NCBI GenBank assembly: GCA_015232855.1
Contig: JADFYW010000014.1
Location: 1-54,857, forward strand
Source: Fibrobacteria bacterium
Lineage (GTDB): Bacteria; Fibrobacterota; Fibrobacteria; UBA11236; JADFYW01
Reading direction: 5' to 3'
Length of the DNA stretch: 54,857 nt
Part shown: positions 43,649-51,545 of the stretch, piece by piece
Layout of the letters: each line of letters starts with the position of its first letter
How positions within the stretch are numbered: the first letter of the stretch is position 1
Program-made: the position numbers and the translations under genes
The notes under the pieces: generated by a model
Told to the model about the DNA's origin: nothing
What the model saw: the letters and a program-made list of their open reading frames with translations, nothing else
Databases searched by the model: none

Positions 43649-44080
43649 TTACTTTTTTGGTATCCCAATACCCTCACCAATCTCGCTCAACTTCTTTAAC
43701 CCAATACTATACTGCCCATTAGACGGCAGTTTTTTGTTCTTAAACTCATTCCATATAGGTGTCCCTGGCCCATTGTAAATAATTTCTAGTTTTGCTTTAG
43801 AGTCCAGTTTGGCAACAATGGCATATTTTGGTTTATGTCGGAAGGCTACTCGTTTACCCTGAGTTACTTTGATTTCCACCTGCCGGCCTTTTTGGTCTAT
43901 GGCATCATAACCCTTATTTGATGGTTTCATCAGTTCCAAACCATACTTCTCAGCCACCAGAACTTCTCCTATACTTCCGAGTAGATGGCCATCTAATGTA
44001 AACGGCCTGCCTGGATATGCTTCTTCTAACTCCGAGATAATTTTAAAGAGACGCTTTATAGCTGAGTTTACAGTGTTCAT
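43649..44080 (-). CDS. Small PD-(D/E)XK-fold protein (DUF6998-like)
   Basis: The product is 143 aa. LGSIGE39VLVAEKY, KGYD59AID and VE69-I-K71-VTQG give the E-D-ExK pattern in a compact fold, a family of small island-encoded proteins that I associate with DUF6998. Nuclease activity is inferred from the motif. It precedes the two leftward genes ending at 42565, with a 176-base gap. Confidence 0.65.
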   Translation of the reverse strand: MNTVNSAIKRLFKIISELEEAYPGRPFTLDGHLLGSIGEVLVAEKYGLELMKPSNKGYDAIDQKGRQVEIKVTQGKRVAFRHKPKYAIVAKLDSKAKLEIIYNGPGTPIWNEFKNKKLPSNGQYSIGLKKLSEIGEGIGIPKK

Positions 44081-44312
44081 GGTCTTTAGGTATTCGTTAA
44101 GGCACTATATTTAATAAGTGGATTTACATATTTTGAAAGAAACTGTAAATATGGTGAAATAAAAGATCTTTCAGTTATAATCCTAAAAAGGGCATTCTTC
44201 TGTTACCGAAAGCTATAAATTAGGGGAAATTTTAGGAAATAAATCTATAATTTGTTTTCAGCCTTTTTGAGTGTTCTTCGGAAGAATTTGTTTGGTTAAA
44301 CCAGAGGAAAAG

Positions 44313-45563
44313 ATGAATAAGAACGAAAAGAATAAAGATGATACACCCCAGTATGAAATTTCTGAACAGGAAATGAAAGAAATCAAAATTCTATTTGATG
44401 ATTTAGAAAAGTATAAAGAAAAACTAGCTGGAGGCTCCTTTTTAGAGGCTGTAAATAATGAGAAGAAAAGACGAGAAGGAAAGTGGGATAGTTGTATTTT
44501 TTCAATCGATCTTGCAACACCAAGCGGATTTAAGAAACATCTTCCCAAAGGAATGGTTCTCCCTTGGGGACTTATGAATGAGGAACTTATTATGGCTGAG
44601 AAGTTTGCTATAAAAAAAGACCTGAACATAATGATTAATGGGGAAACTGGTACAGGGAAATCTGCAATTACTCAATTCATTCATAATAAATGCCATCCGA
44701 AAAACAAAACAAAATTATTAACCTGCAATGTTGCAACTTTGGCTGATGTCAATATTACGCATTCCATTCTTTTTGGTCATATAAAAGGTGCTTATACAGG
44801 AGCACTCAATGATCGCATTGGGCTTATAGAAGAGGCTAAAAAAGGAACTGTCTTTCTTGATGAAATTGACAAGTTGGATATCAGCCTTCAGGGGTCTCTA
44901 TTGTACCTTTTAGACAATGGAAAATTTAGAAAGTTTGGATCAGATAAAGAACAAAAAGCAGAATGCCGTTTTATTTTTGCAACCAATGTCGATCTGAAAA
45001 AGAAATGTGAAGAGGGAAAGTTCCTTTGGGATTTGTATTGGCGAATTCATTATCCTGTTATAACTATTCCACCTTTTCGAGATTGGCCAAAATCGGATGA
45101 TTTATTAAGTGAAGTTCTTTACAAATTGGTGCCTCAGAGTATAATTCAGCAACTTTCAACTTCTAAAGAAGATGAACGGTGTGATGAGGAAAAATATGAA
45201 AACTATATGATGTATCTTTCTGACACTATAAGAAATCAAACAAAGGATCTTAAACTTTGGGATACATATACTTGGCCAGGCAATTTTCGGGAGTTTATCC
45301 AATATGTGCGAGTTGCTTTGATAACAAATGATTGGATTGGTTATTTCAGTGAAAATCAATTGACTCCAACCACAGTCATTGAAAAGTTGTCTCAATTTTT
45401 CGAAGATGAAATAGACTCTCTCCCAATGTTCGATGATATTAAAACGCTGTATTTGGAAAAACTCATTTCAAGTGGAAAGCTCCAAAATGAAATAATAAAA
45501 ATTTCAGGTCTTTCAAGATCCACCGTACAACGTAAATACAAACAGCACAAAAATATGCATTAA
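44313..45563 (+). CDS. Stand-alone sigma-54 activator (AAA+, no receiver domain)
   Basis: ATG at 44313 with AGAGG upstream is preferred over a GTG at 44271. The product is 416 aa. The AAA+ domain has Walker A GETGTGKS (110-117), the sigma-54 contact loop GAYTGA (159-164) and Walker B GTVFLDEID (178-186). The C-terminus has a Fis-like HTH (LQNEIIKISGLSRSTVQRKY, ~392-411). The ~85 N-terminal residues are helical and charged and contain neither a receiver nor a GAF domain. It activates sigma-54 promoters, probably constitutively or through an unknown signal. A -24/-12 promoter and a dyad lie immediately downstream, so its likely target is the replication operon. Confidence 0.9.
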   Translation: MNKNEKNKDDTPQYEISEQEMKEIKILFDDLEKYKEKLAGGSFLEAVNNEKKRREGKWDSCIFSIDLATPSGFKKHLPKGMVLPWGLMNEELIMAEKFAIKKDLNIMINGETGTGKSAITQFIHNKCHPKNKTKLLTCNVATLADVNITHSILFGHIKGAYTGALNDRIGLIEEAKKGTVFLDEIDKLDISLQGSLLYLLDNGKFRKFGSDKEQKAECRFIFATNVDLKKKCEEGKFLWDLYWRIHYPVITIPPFRDWPKSDDLLSEVLYKLVPQSIIQQLSTSKEDERCDEEKYENYMMYLSDTIRNQTKDLKLWDTYTWPGNFREFIQYVRVALITNDWIGYFSENQLTPTTVIEKLSQFFEDEIDSLPMFDDIKTLYLEKLISSGKLQNEIIKISGLSRSTVQRKYKQHKNMH

Positions 45564-45618
45564 TTTTTTTTGGATTATCTTGTCTCGAGAACATTCCTTT
45601 CCTCATTACTTATATTTT

Positions 45619-45639
45619 TAAGAGTCACTTTGACTCTTA
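45619..45639. promoter_or_regulatory. Dyad, candidate sigma-54 activator binding site
   Basis: TAAGAGTCA-CTT-TGACTCTTA is a perfect 9-bp dyad. It is centred ~113 bases upstream of the -24 element at 45742, the normal distance for an enhancer-type site. There is no T tract, so termination of the activator gene is less likely. Confidence 0.6.
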
Positions 45640-45739
45640 GTAGGCTTCTATATGATGCTTGTGTTTGTTTCGCAATTCTCCAAAAGTTAGAAACATTGCA
45701 TTTTTTTGAAATTTTCACCGATGTCCCAAAGAAAATATT

Positions 45740-45756
45740 TTGGCACTGTTTTCGCT
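45740..45756 (+). promoter_or_regulatory. Sigma-54 (-24/-12) promoter
   Basis: TTGGCAC-TGTTT-TCGCT matches the consensus TTGGCAC-N5-TTGCW with a single change. The GG and GC dinucleotides are 12 bases apart as required. The predicted start is near 45767, giving a ~40-base leader before the small HTH gene at 45806. Confidence 0.7.
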
Positions 45757-45805
45757 CTTACCATTCTACACAAATGAAACAATAATGTTTTTGTTAGGAG
45801 AAAGA

Positions 45806-45997
45806 ATGAAAGGACAAATACAAACAGCCCTTAAAACAGAGGTATGGCGAAGAGATAAAAGACTCCGTCATTTGGCTGACGCTTTATCCATGTCTCGTGG
45901 AAGATTGTACCGAATTCTAAATGGATATGACAACGAACCCAAGGGTTTTGCCAGGAAAGTGAAAGCAATCCTGGTCTCTTGGGATAACATCAAATAA
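45806..45997 (+). CDS. Small HTH DNA-binding protein
   Basis: ATG at 45806 with TTAGGAG upstream gives 63 aa; the longer start at 45740 would lie within the promoter. RLRHLADALSMSRGRLYRIL is a helix-turn-helix. It is the first gene under the sigma-54 promoter and probably regulates the element, by analogy with phage Cro-like proteins. Confidence 0.7.
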   Translation: MKGQIQTALKTEVWRRDKRLRHLADALSMSRGRLYRILNGYDNEPKGFARKVKAILVSWDNIK

Positions 45998-46082
45998 CCC
46001 TTAACCGGCTTTAAAAAGGAGCCACAGGCACCTCTTCAGGTGTCGTTAAATAATTGTATTCAAAATTTATAGGAGGTGCGTT

Positions 46083-46175
46083 ATGAATAACGCTAAGTAC
46101 TTTCCATCACACAAAATAATTTGTGTGCCAACTCAACAACAATCAAATAAAAGGAGATCAAATGATTACGTTTGA
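46083..46175 (+). CDS. Short leader ORF (30 aa)
   Basis: ATG at 46083 follows a perfect AGGAGGT. The peptide overlaps the next gene's start by 14 bases (out of frame), so ribosomes would finish next to that start. It is Gln- and Arg-rich with no recognised family. It may serve to couple translation. Confidence 0.4.
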   Translation: MNNAKYFPSHKIICVPTQQQSNKRRSNDYV

Positions 46176-46698
46176 CCAATTCAGTGCCGATAGAAACGAA
46201 CAAGAGTTAATAACCCCGTATCGGCAGCCACAAGGGACAACTCGCAAACTCGGGATTCCTGATAAACCGAAAGTTTATTCCGGTCTTTTATCAGATAAAC
46301 TTGGGTCCTATGACAAAGGAGTTCTTCCGCCTTCAAAGGTACAAACAGCTCGTGATTTGGGGCTGAAATTTGCGATGTACGCCTCTGTATTGGCTTACGA
46401 CTTTAGCACAAAACAGGTTGTAGTTATCTACATGCGAAAGGGCGTGAAGCCTACTGAGGATCAGGGAGATGTTATTCTTACGGCCATAAGTAATGTTCAT
46501 AGCAAAATGACTGGGGATAAAAGAGTCATAACCCTTACTCGCATTCGCGGGGACAAAATGGCGAACACCTATATCGCTAAGCCGGCTGTATTGTCATCTG
46601 ATGATGAAACTGGTTTTGTGAAACTGGAAAAAGTGGAAACTGATCTCAAAGGGCAGAATCCCCTAGAGATTGCCTGCCCTGAAGTGGAACTGGATTGA
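46162..46698 (+). CDS. Mobile-element hypothetical protein
   Basis: ATG at 46162 with AAGGAG is preferred to GTG 46123. The product is 178 aa, soluble, with a central beta-rich region (AMYASVLAYDFSTKQVVVIY) and an acidic end (ACPEVELD). No family was recognised. It is located between the small HTH gene and the primase gene, so a role in replication is possible. Confidence 0.6.
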   Translation: MITFDQFSADRNEQELITPYRQPQGTTRKLGIPDKPKVYSGLLSDKLGSYDKGVLPPSKVQTARDLGLKFAMYASVLAYDFSTKQVVVIYMRKGVKPTEDQGDVILTAISNVHSKMTGDKRVITLTRIRGDKMANTYIAKPAVLSSDDETGFVKLEKVETDLKGQNPLEIACPEVELD

Positions 46699-46723
46699 TT
46701 GTAAGGCATTAATCAACAGAAAT

Positions 46724-46745
46724 CCGGCCCTTGAAACTGGGCCGG
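46724..46745 (+). terminator. GC-rich hairpin, possible attenuator
   Basis: CCGGCCC and GGGCCGG pair perfectly around TTGAAACT. There is no T tract after it (AAATCTGG), so it may reduce rather than stop transcription ahead of the primase gene. Confidence 0.5.
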
Positions 46746-46761
46746 AAATCTGGAGATAATT

Positions 46762-47457
46762 ATGAGAAGAAATAATTCAAAAAGATTTGAAGAACGAAAA
46801 CGAGCGGTTAATGAGGCCATTATAGGTAGGGGGCCGCAATTTTATAAAGACCATGGTGAAAACCAAGGTAAGAATAAGAATTTTGAGTGCTGGCTTAAGT
46901 ACTCACATTCAAAGGGAACGGATAAACATCCGTCATTACATGTATCAGACGATGGTCAACATTTTTGTTTTGGCTGTGGTCAAAAAGGGAATACTGCTAC
47001 TTATTACAAAAAGCGAATTGCCAATACAAGCAAAGACCTTGGAAACGGTTCGTATTTGAAACATATGGAAAAGTATTTAGGCATTGAAACCAATAAGGAA
47101 AGGAGTACCCCTATGTTTTCAGGGCAAAAAAAGAGTGAGCCAGCTATTATGGCAGATTACCGAAAGGAAAATATAAAGCAAGAAACACTTGCAACATTAA
47201 CGAATAATTTAATCTCCAATAAAGAAATTATGGAGTTATTAAAGACTACACGTGGCTGGACAGAAGAAGGTATCCGAAAATGCAAGGTCGGATATGATCC
47301 AACTCAGGATTGTATTACGTTCCCCCTTTGCAACTACAAGGGTGATGTTATCAATATACAGGAATACCGACCATGGAAGAATTCCCGTATAAAATGGAAG
47401 TACCGTATCAAGGGACGAATCAACCCACCATTCAATCTGGAGGCATTTAATGAGTAA
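46762..47457 (+). CDS. CHC2-type zinc-finger primase subunit (N-terminal half)
   Basis: The product is 231 aa. The metal site is formed by Cys43, His49, Cys69 and Cys72 (FECWLKYSH ... HPSLHV ... HFCFGCGQKGN), as in DnaG-like primases. The C-terminal half (IRKCKVGYDPTQDCITFPLC, KYRIKGRINPPFNLEAF) resembles the region before a Toprim domain. The chain ends exactly where the Toprim core would begin, and the next gene starts with that core, overlapping by 8 bases. Together they would constitute one primase. Confidence 0.75.
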   Translation: MRRNNSKRFEERKRAVNEAIIGRGPQFYKDHGENQGKNKNFECWLKYSHSKGTDKHPSLHVSDDGQHFCFGCGQKGNTATYYKKRIANTSKDLGNGSYLKHMEKYLGIETNKERSTPMFSGQKKSEPAIMADYRKENIKQETLATLTNNLISNKEIMELLKTTRGWTEEGIRKCKVGYDPTQDCITFPLCNYKGDVINIQEYRPWKNSRIKWKYRIKGRINPPFNLEAFNE

Positions 47458-49273
47458 CACTATCTATATCCCTGAAGGACAACCGGATACAGTCACGTTG
47501 GTATCCCAAGGCTACCCTGCCATGACCTTTGGTTCTGCAGCAAATATGCGTGATATATCCAAGGTATTTGGCGAGTTTGACAAAGAGTATTTCCAAGGTA
47601 AGAACATATATCTGGTACCGGATGCTGATACAACAGGACGGGATGCTGCCAAGGTTCTTGTTCCTCAACTTCTGGAACATGATTGTAAGGTTAAGGTCCT
47701 TGATATAGATAAGCGTGAAGGCTTTTCTGAAGGTCTCGATCCTACTCTTGTTAAGGATGACGGAAAGCGTTGTGAAAAAGATGTAACCGACCTTTTCAAG
47801 AAACATGAATTCGGAGAGCCTGCTAAGAAGGTGTTTGACCATCTTATTGAAATAACACCGTTTGAAGAAATGCTTGTATCTTCCGCACCTGAAGAAAATC
47901 CTGATAGCAATGGAGTTGAAGATGAGGATGAAAAAGAACCTTTCCCAACAGATACTCAGTTTGCCAGGGACTTTCTTGATATGGTTATTGGTAATAGCAG
48001 ACTGGTCTACAATGAGGGCTGTTTTTATCAGTGGAATGGGTATATCTATTATAATTTGACCGAAAAAGCTTTAGTGCCAATGATATATAGCTTTTTACAG
48101 TGCCATGAAGCATTTGAAGTGTATCCGCAAAAAAAAATCAATCCATCATTGGTAGCTTCAATTATTGGAAATTTGAAAGGCCTTATAAACATTGAGAATA
48201 AATTAACCCCGCGTAGTTTCATTTCTGACCCTGAGTGTTTGGGTGATTTCTTTCCCATGAAAAATGGAATCATTAATCTGGAAGCGGTATTGGAAAATAG
48301 CAAAGATGTTTTAACAGAAATAACATCTGATTTTTATACTCTTGCTGCGGCCCCATACGATTACATACCTGGTGCGGATTGTCCGAAATGGAAAATGTTT
48401 TTGGATGAAGTAACACCAGATCAATCTATGCAGAAAATTATTCAGGAGTGGTTTGGGTATTGCCTCACTTCTGACCTACGATATTGCAAGTTCATCATTC
48501 TGTATGGAGAAGGCAGTAATGGGAAATCAGTTGTGTTGATCGTATTATCGGGTTTTCTTGGTTCGAAAAATGTAAGTAATGTTCCCCTGGAAAACTTTAC
48601 AGACAATTTCAAAGTTTTTACAACGTATGGGAAATTCGCTAATATTGCTCCGGAAATCAGTTACATGGATAAAAAAGCAGAAGGAATTCTGAAATCATTT
48701 GTTGCCGGTGAACCGATGCTTTATGAGAAAAAGTTTAAGGATGGTTTTTCAGCTTCACCAACCGCGAAGTTGATCTTTGCCGGTAATCTACTTCCGGAAT
48801 TTCATGATAAATCTTATGGAATCTACCGCCGTATTATTTTACTGCCGTTTGAGACTATAATTCCTGATGAAAGGCAGGATAAAACGCTTGGTGATAAAAT
48901 ATGCGAGCAGGAGTTGCCAGGTATTTTTAATTGGGCACTTGAAGGTCTTCGCCGTCTGCGGAAACAGGATGGTTTTTCACTGGCCCCGGTAGCAGAATCC
49001 GCCAAGAAGCAGTATCAAATTGAAAATAACAGCGCACTTGCTTTTCTGGAAGAATATTGTGAAGAAAAAGAAGAGGCCGCAACATACACAAAACAGCTTT
49101 ACAGTTCCTATAAGGAATACTGTAATGAAATGAGTTTAAAAATTGTACCAGACCATAAATTTGGGCGCGAGTTGAAACGAAAATTCAAATCGGTAATTAA
49201 AACTACCGGAAAGGAAAAGAAATATAGGGGATTGAAATATTCAGGCCAGTATACTGGCCAACTGACTGATTAA
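47450..49273 (+). CDS. Toprim-SF3 (D5/P4-type) primase-helicase
   Basis: The product is 607 aa. A Toprim domain lies at the N-terminus (IYIPEG with Glu9, YLVPDAD with Asp58/Asp60, TTGRDAAK). The D5-type region (~170-330) leads to an SF3 helicase with Walker A GEGSNGKS (353-360), then a conserved NVPLENF and FANIAPEISY-type sensor segment and a C-terminal wHTH-like tail. Such enzymes initiate replication of phages, plasmids and satellite islands. It lies just before the paired AACCGGTT repeats. The primase core is shared with the preceding gene. Confidence 0.88.
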   Translation: MSNTIYIPEGQPDTVTLVSQGYPAMTFGSAANMRDISKVFGEFDKEYFQGKNIYLVPDADTTGRDAAKVLVPQLLEHDCKVKVLDIDKREGFSEGLDPTLVKDDGKRCEKDVTDLFKKHEFGEPAKKVFDHLIEITPFEEMLVSSAPEENPDSNGVEDEDEKEPFPTDTQFARDFLDMVIGNSRLVYNEGCFYQWNGYIYYNLTEKALVPMIYSFLQCHEAFEVYPQKKINPSLVASIIGNLKGLINIENKLTPRSFISDPECLGDFFPMKNGIINLEAVLENSKDVLTEITSDFYTLAAAPYDYIPGADCPKWKMFLDEVTPDQSMQKIIQEWFGYCLTSDLRYCKFIILYGEGSNGKSVVLIVLSGFLGSKNVSNVPLENFTDNFKVFTTYGKFANIAPEISYMDKKAEGILKSFVAGEPMLYEKKFKDGFSASPTAKLIFAGNLLPEFHDKSYGIYRRIILLPFETIIPDERQDKTLGDKICEQELPGIFNWALEGLRRLRKQDGFSLAPVAESAKKQYQIENNSALAFLEEYCEEKEEAATYTKQLYSSYKEYCNEMSLKIVPDHKFGRELKRKFKSVIKTTGKEKKYRGLKYSGQYTGQLTD

Positions 49274-49285
49274 ACAGACCTTATT

Positions 49286-49400
49286 ACCCCCTTTAACCGG
49301 TTAATTCAATAGGGATACATTTTTTAAAAGAATAAGATAAAGGAAAGATGATAAGAATTGAAAAAAAATGAATTAATACACATAACCGGTTAATGGGGTG
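49286..49400. repeat. AACCGGTT inverted-repeat element 2
   Basis: ACCCCCTTTAACCGGTTA (49286-49303) and TAACCGGTTAATGGGGTG (49383-49400) are imperfect complements around AT-rich DNA (AAAAGAATAAGATAAAGG). The arms match those at 34214-34339. Its position 12 bases after the primase-helicase gene suits a replication origin. Confidence 0.8.
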
Positions 49401-49548
49401 TTAATCACTTTTTATTAAAACCATAAACACACTCAACCCCTGTCTCCACAACCCTAATCCGTCAACAGCAAATTTGTATGCCGGATATGCAGATGACGAT
49501 TCGTCATCATTGAATGCAACCGGGGTAAATCCAATAGGAGCACAAAAA

Positions 49549-49770
49549 ATGTTAGATAACAACGAATTCACTGATATCAACGGCATCGCTGAGATGCTTG
49601 GGGTATCTATAAGAACAATCAAACGTTGGAAGCGAGAAAAGTTTATTCCCTTTCACCAATCACAGCCAAAATCGAGACTCAGGTTTCATCGTAAATCAGT
49701 TCAAATTTGGTGGATGAACTTGCACACAAGCGGGAAGAAAAAGTTAAATTATGGAGGGTCTAACCTTTGA
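49549..49770 (+). CDS. Excisionase-like HTH protein
   Basis: ATG at 49549 with TAGGAG gives 73 aa and is preferred to the longer start at 49474. FTDINGIAEMLGVSIRTIKR followed by WKREKFIPFHQSQPK is the MerR-like helix-turn-helix of excisionases (HTH_17). It is directly upstream of the integrase, as usual for Xis/Int pairs. Confidence 0.8.
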   Translation: MLDNNEFTDINGIAEMLGVSIRTIKRWKREKFIPFHQSQPKSRLRFHRKSVQIWWMNLHTSGKKKLNYGGSNL

Positions 49771-49828
49771 GTAGTCGACCGTTTTTTGACATTTCATCTA
49801 GCAGTAGTGATTCCATAGGAGAATCACT

Positions 49829-50932
49829 ATGATTAAGAAATATTATATTACACAACCCTTTATTAGGAAGGGAAACAATAATTACTATGGCATCTGCTAT
49901 TGCGATGGCAAACGCATGTCACGAAAATCTCTCGGAACCTCTTCAAAAAAGGTAGCCCAGGACTGGAAACGGCAGCAGGAGGCTTTACTATATCAGCCTA
50001 CTTCTGCCCGATTAGAATTTTCTGAAAAAGTATTATCAGAAGCAGTTAATGAATACAAGCGGCATATTGGTATCCAGAAGAATGATTCCCCAAGAACTCT
50101 TCAGGCTTATATGCAATATATTGACAGGTTTATTACTTATCTGAAAGGACAGAAAAAATTGGTCTTCGTGAATGATCTTACCAGGGAACATGCACAGAAG
50201 TATATCGACCATTTGACTAATGATTTGGGTGCGAAAACGACATGGGAAAATTATAAATTTGTCCGGAAAATGTTTAAGACATGGACCACCTATAAATTTA
50301 TTGATAGCAATCCCTTTGTCAAACAGGATGGGAATGATTCCCTGGCTCTTCCTGCTCTTGATAAGAGTGAAAAACCTTTCTGGGAAGAACATGAAATTGT
50401 ATCCATTCTGGATTTGGCACCTAAAGAAATTTATCCTTTCTGGTTTACTCTGGCCTATACCGGACTACGGTTTCGAGAAGCAAGAGATTTAACCTTTGAA
50501 CAGATAGATTTTAAAATGTCGGAGATTTCAATAATGGGAAAAGGCGGTAAGCCCCGTGTTGTTCCCATGTGTGAAGGACTGAAAAGGCTTTTGACTAAGG
50601 AACAAAAGACGATTAAAAGTGGCAACTGCTTTCCATTGATACCGGATACTGAACAGGGATGTTTGAAGATTCTCAAACGAGTACTTAAAGGTACTGCTTT
50701 TAAAAAGCTAGGCCAAAACAACCATCACCGTTTCAGACATTCCTTTGCCAGTAACCTTCTCCGGAAAGGCGTGAATGTTAAAGCTGTTCAGCAGTTACTC
50801 GGACATTCCAGCAGTAAGATTACTCTGGATATCTATGGGCATCTTCTGTCGGGTGACTTACATGAAGCCGTTAAATATCTTACGCCTCAGAACCAGAGAC
50901 GGAAGGTTATTCCTTTCAAGGCAACTGCATGA
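49829..50932 (+). CDS. int: Tyrosine recombinase (integrase)
   Basis: The product is 367 aa, with an ATAGGAG site before ATG 49829. The N-terminal arm-binding part (NNNYYGICYCDGKRM) and a SAM-like core-binding domain (~65-165) precede the catalytic domain with Arg214 (TGLRFREA), Lys238 (GKGGKPR), His300-R-F-Arg303, His326 (LLGHSS) and the nucleophile Tyr336 (DIYGHL). All catalytic residues are present. It faces the 3' end of tRNA-Asn 296 bases away, consistent with integration at that tRNA. Confidence 0.95.
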   Translation: MIKKYYITQPFIRKGNNNYYGICYCDGKRMSRKSLGTSSKKVAQDWKRQQEALLYQPTSARLEFSEKVLSEAVNEYKRHIGIQKNDSPRTLQAYMQYIDRFITYLKGQKKLVFVNDLTREHAQKYIDHLTNDLGAKTTWENYKFVRKMFKTWTTYKFIDSNPFVKQDGNDSLALPALDKSEKPFWEEHEIVSILDLAPKEIYPFWFTLAYTGLRFREARDLTFEQIDFKMSEISIMGKGGKPRVVPMCEGLKRLLTKEQKTIKSGNCFPLIPDTEQGCLKILKRVLKGTAFKKLGQNNHHRFRHSFASNLLRKGVNVKAVQQLLGHSSSKITLDIYGHLLSGDLHEAVKYLTPQNQRRKVIPFKATA

Positions 50933-51188
50933 ATTACACCAGGGAACACAGGTATACGCACCTATGTTTTCTGGCTTTTCATACCTGTTTTACCCCAGTT
51001 TGCATAGCTTTTTGCCAGTTGACCAAAGGGGGGCAAGTTGACCTCATATTGACCAAAGAATTTCCTAAACAATGGAATTTACTGGCCTTACGAGACCCTC
51101 AATTTCCCCTTATGTCCCTGTTTGTCCCCGTTCTGAAAAAGGAAAAAGGATGGGGGCTGACATGAAAATAACGCTTAAAACAATTAAA

Positions 51189-51226
51189 AAAGCCCCATTT
51201 CGCTTAGAAACAGGGCTTTTAATTTT
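51189..51226. terminator. Bidirectional terminator
   Basis: AAAAAGCCC and GGGCTTTT pair across CATTTCGCTTAGAAACA. On the + strand AATTTTTTT follows; on the minus strand the hairpin sits right after tRNA-Asn and is followed by a T-rich TTTTTTAATT. It ends both the tRNA transcript and any read-through from the integrase side. Confidence 0.75.
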
Positions 51227-51228
51227 TT

Positions 51229-51304
51229 TGGCTGCTCAAGTTGGACTCGAACCAACGACCTAGCGGTTAACAGCCGCTTGCTCTACCAACTGAGCTATTG
51301 AGCA
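51229..51304 (-). tRNA. tRNA-Asn(GTT)
   Basis: Read on the minus strand: acceptor TGCTCAA paired with TTGAGCA, D arm GCTC-AGTTGGTA-GAGC, anticodon arm AGCGG-CTGTTAA-CCGCT (anticodon GTT), T arm GTTGG-TTCGAGT-CCAAC, discriminator G and encoded CCA. All stems pair perfectly. It is a likely integration target of the adjacent tyrosine recombinase. Confidence 0.95.
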
Positions 51305-51545
51305 ACATTTGGTGCGGATAAATTTAGGCTGAATAACCCATTTCTTCAAGCCTTATTTTACATTTTTTTTAAACAAATCAATCTTTATTTTTATTTCCAG
51401 CAGTTATTCAGGTCTTCAAAACACAATTTCACGGCCATACGCTGTAAGAAGTAGTGTCTTCTGGTTATTAGGGATAGCGGGTGAAATGAGATTACTTTAC
51501 TCTGTTTGGAAAACTCATTTGTTACTGGTACTTTTATTGTAAAAA

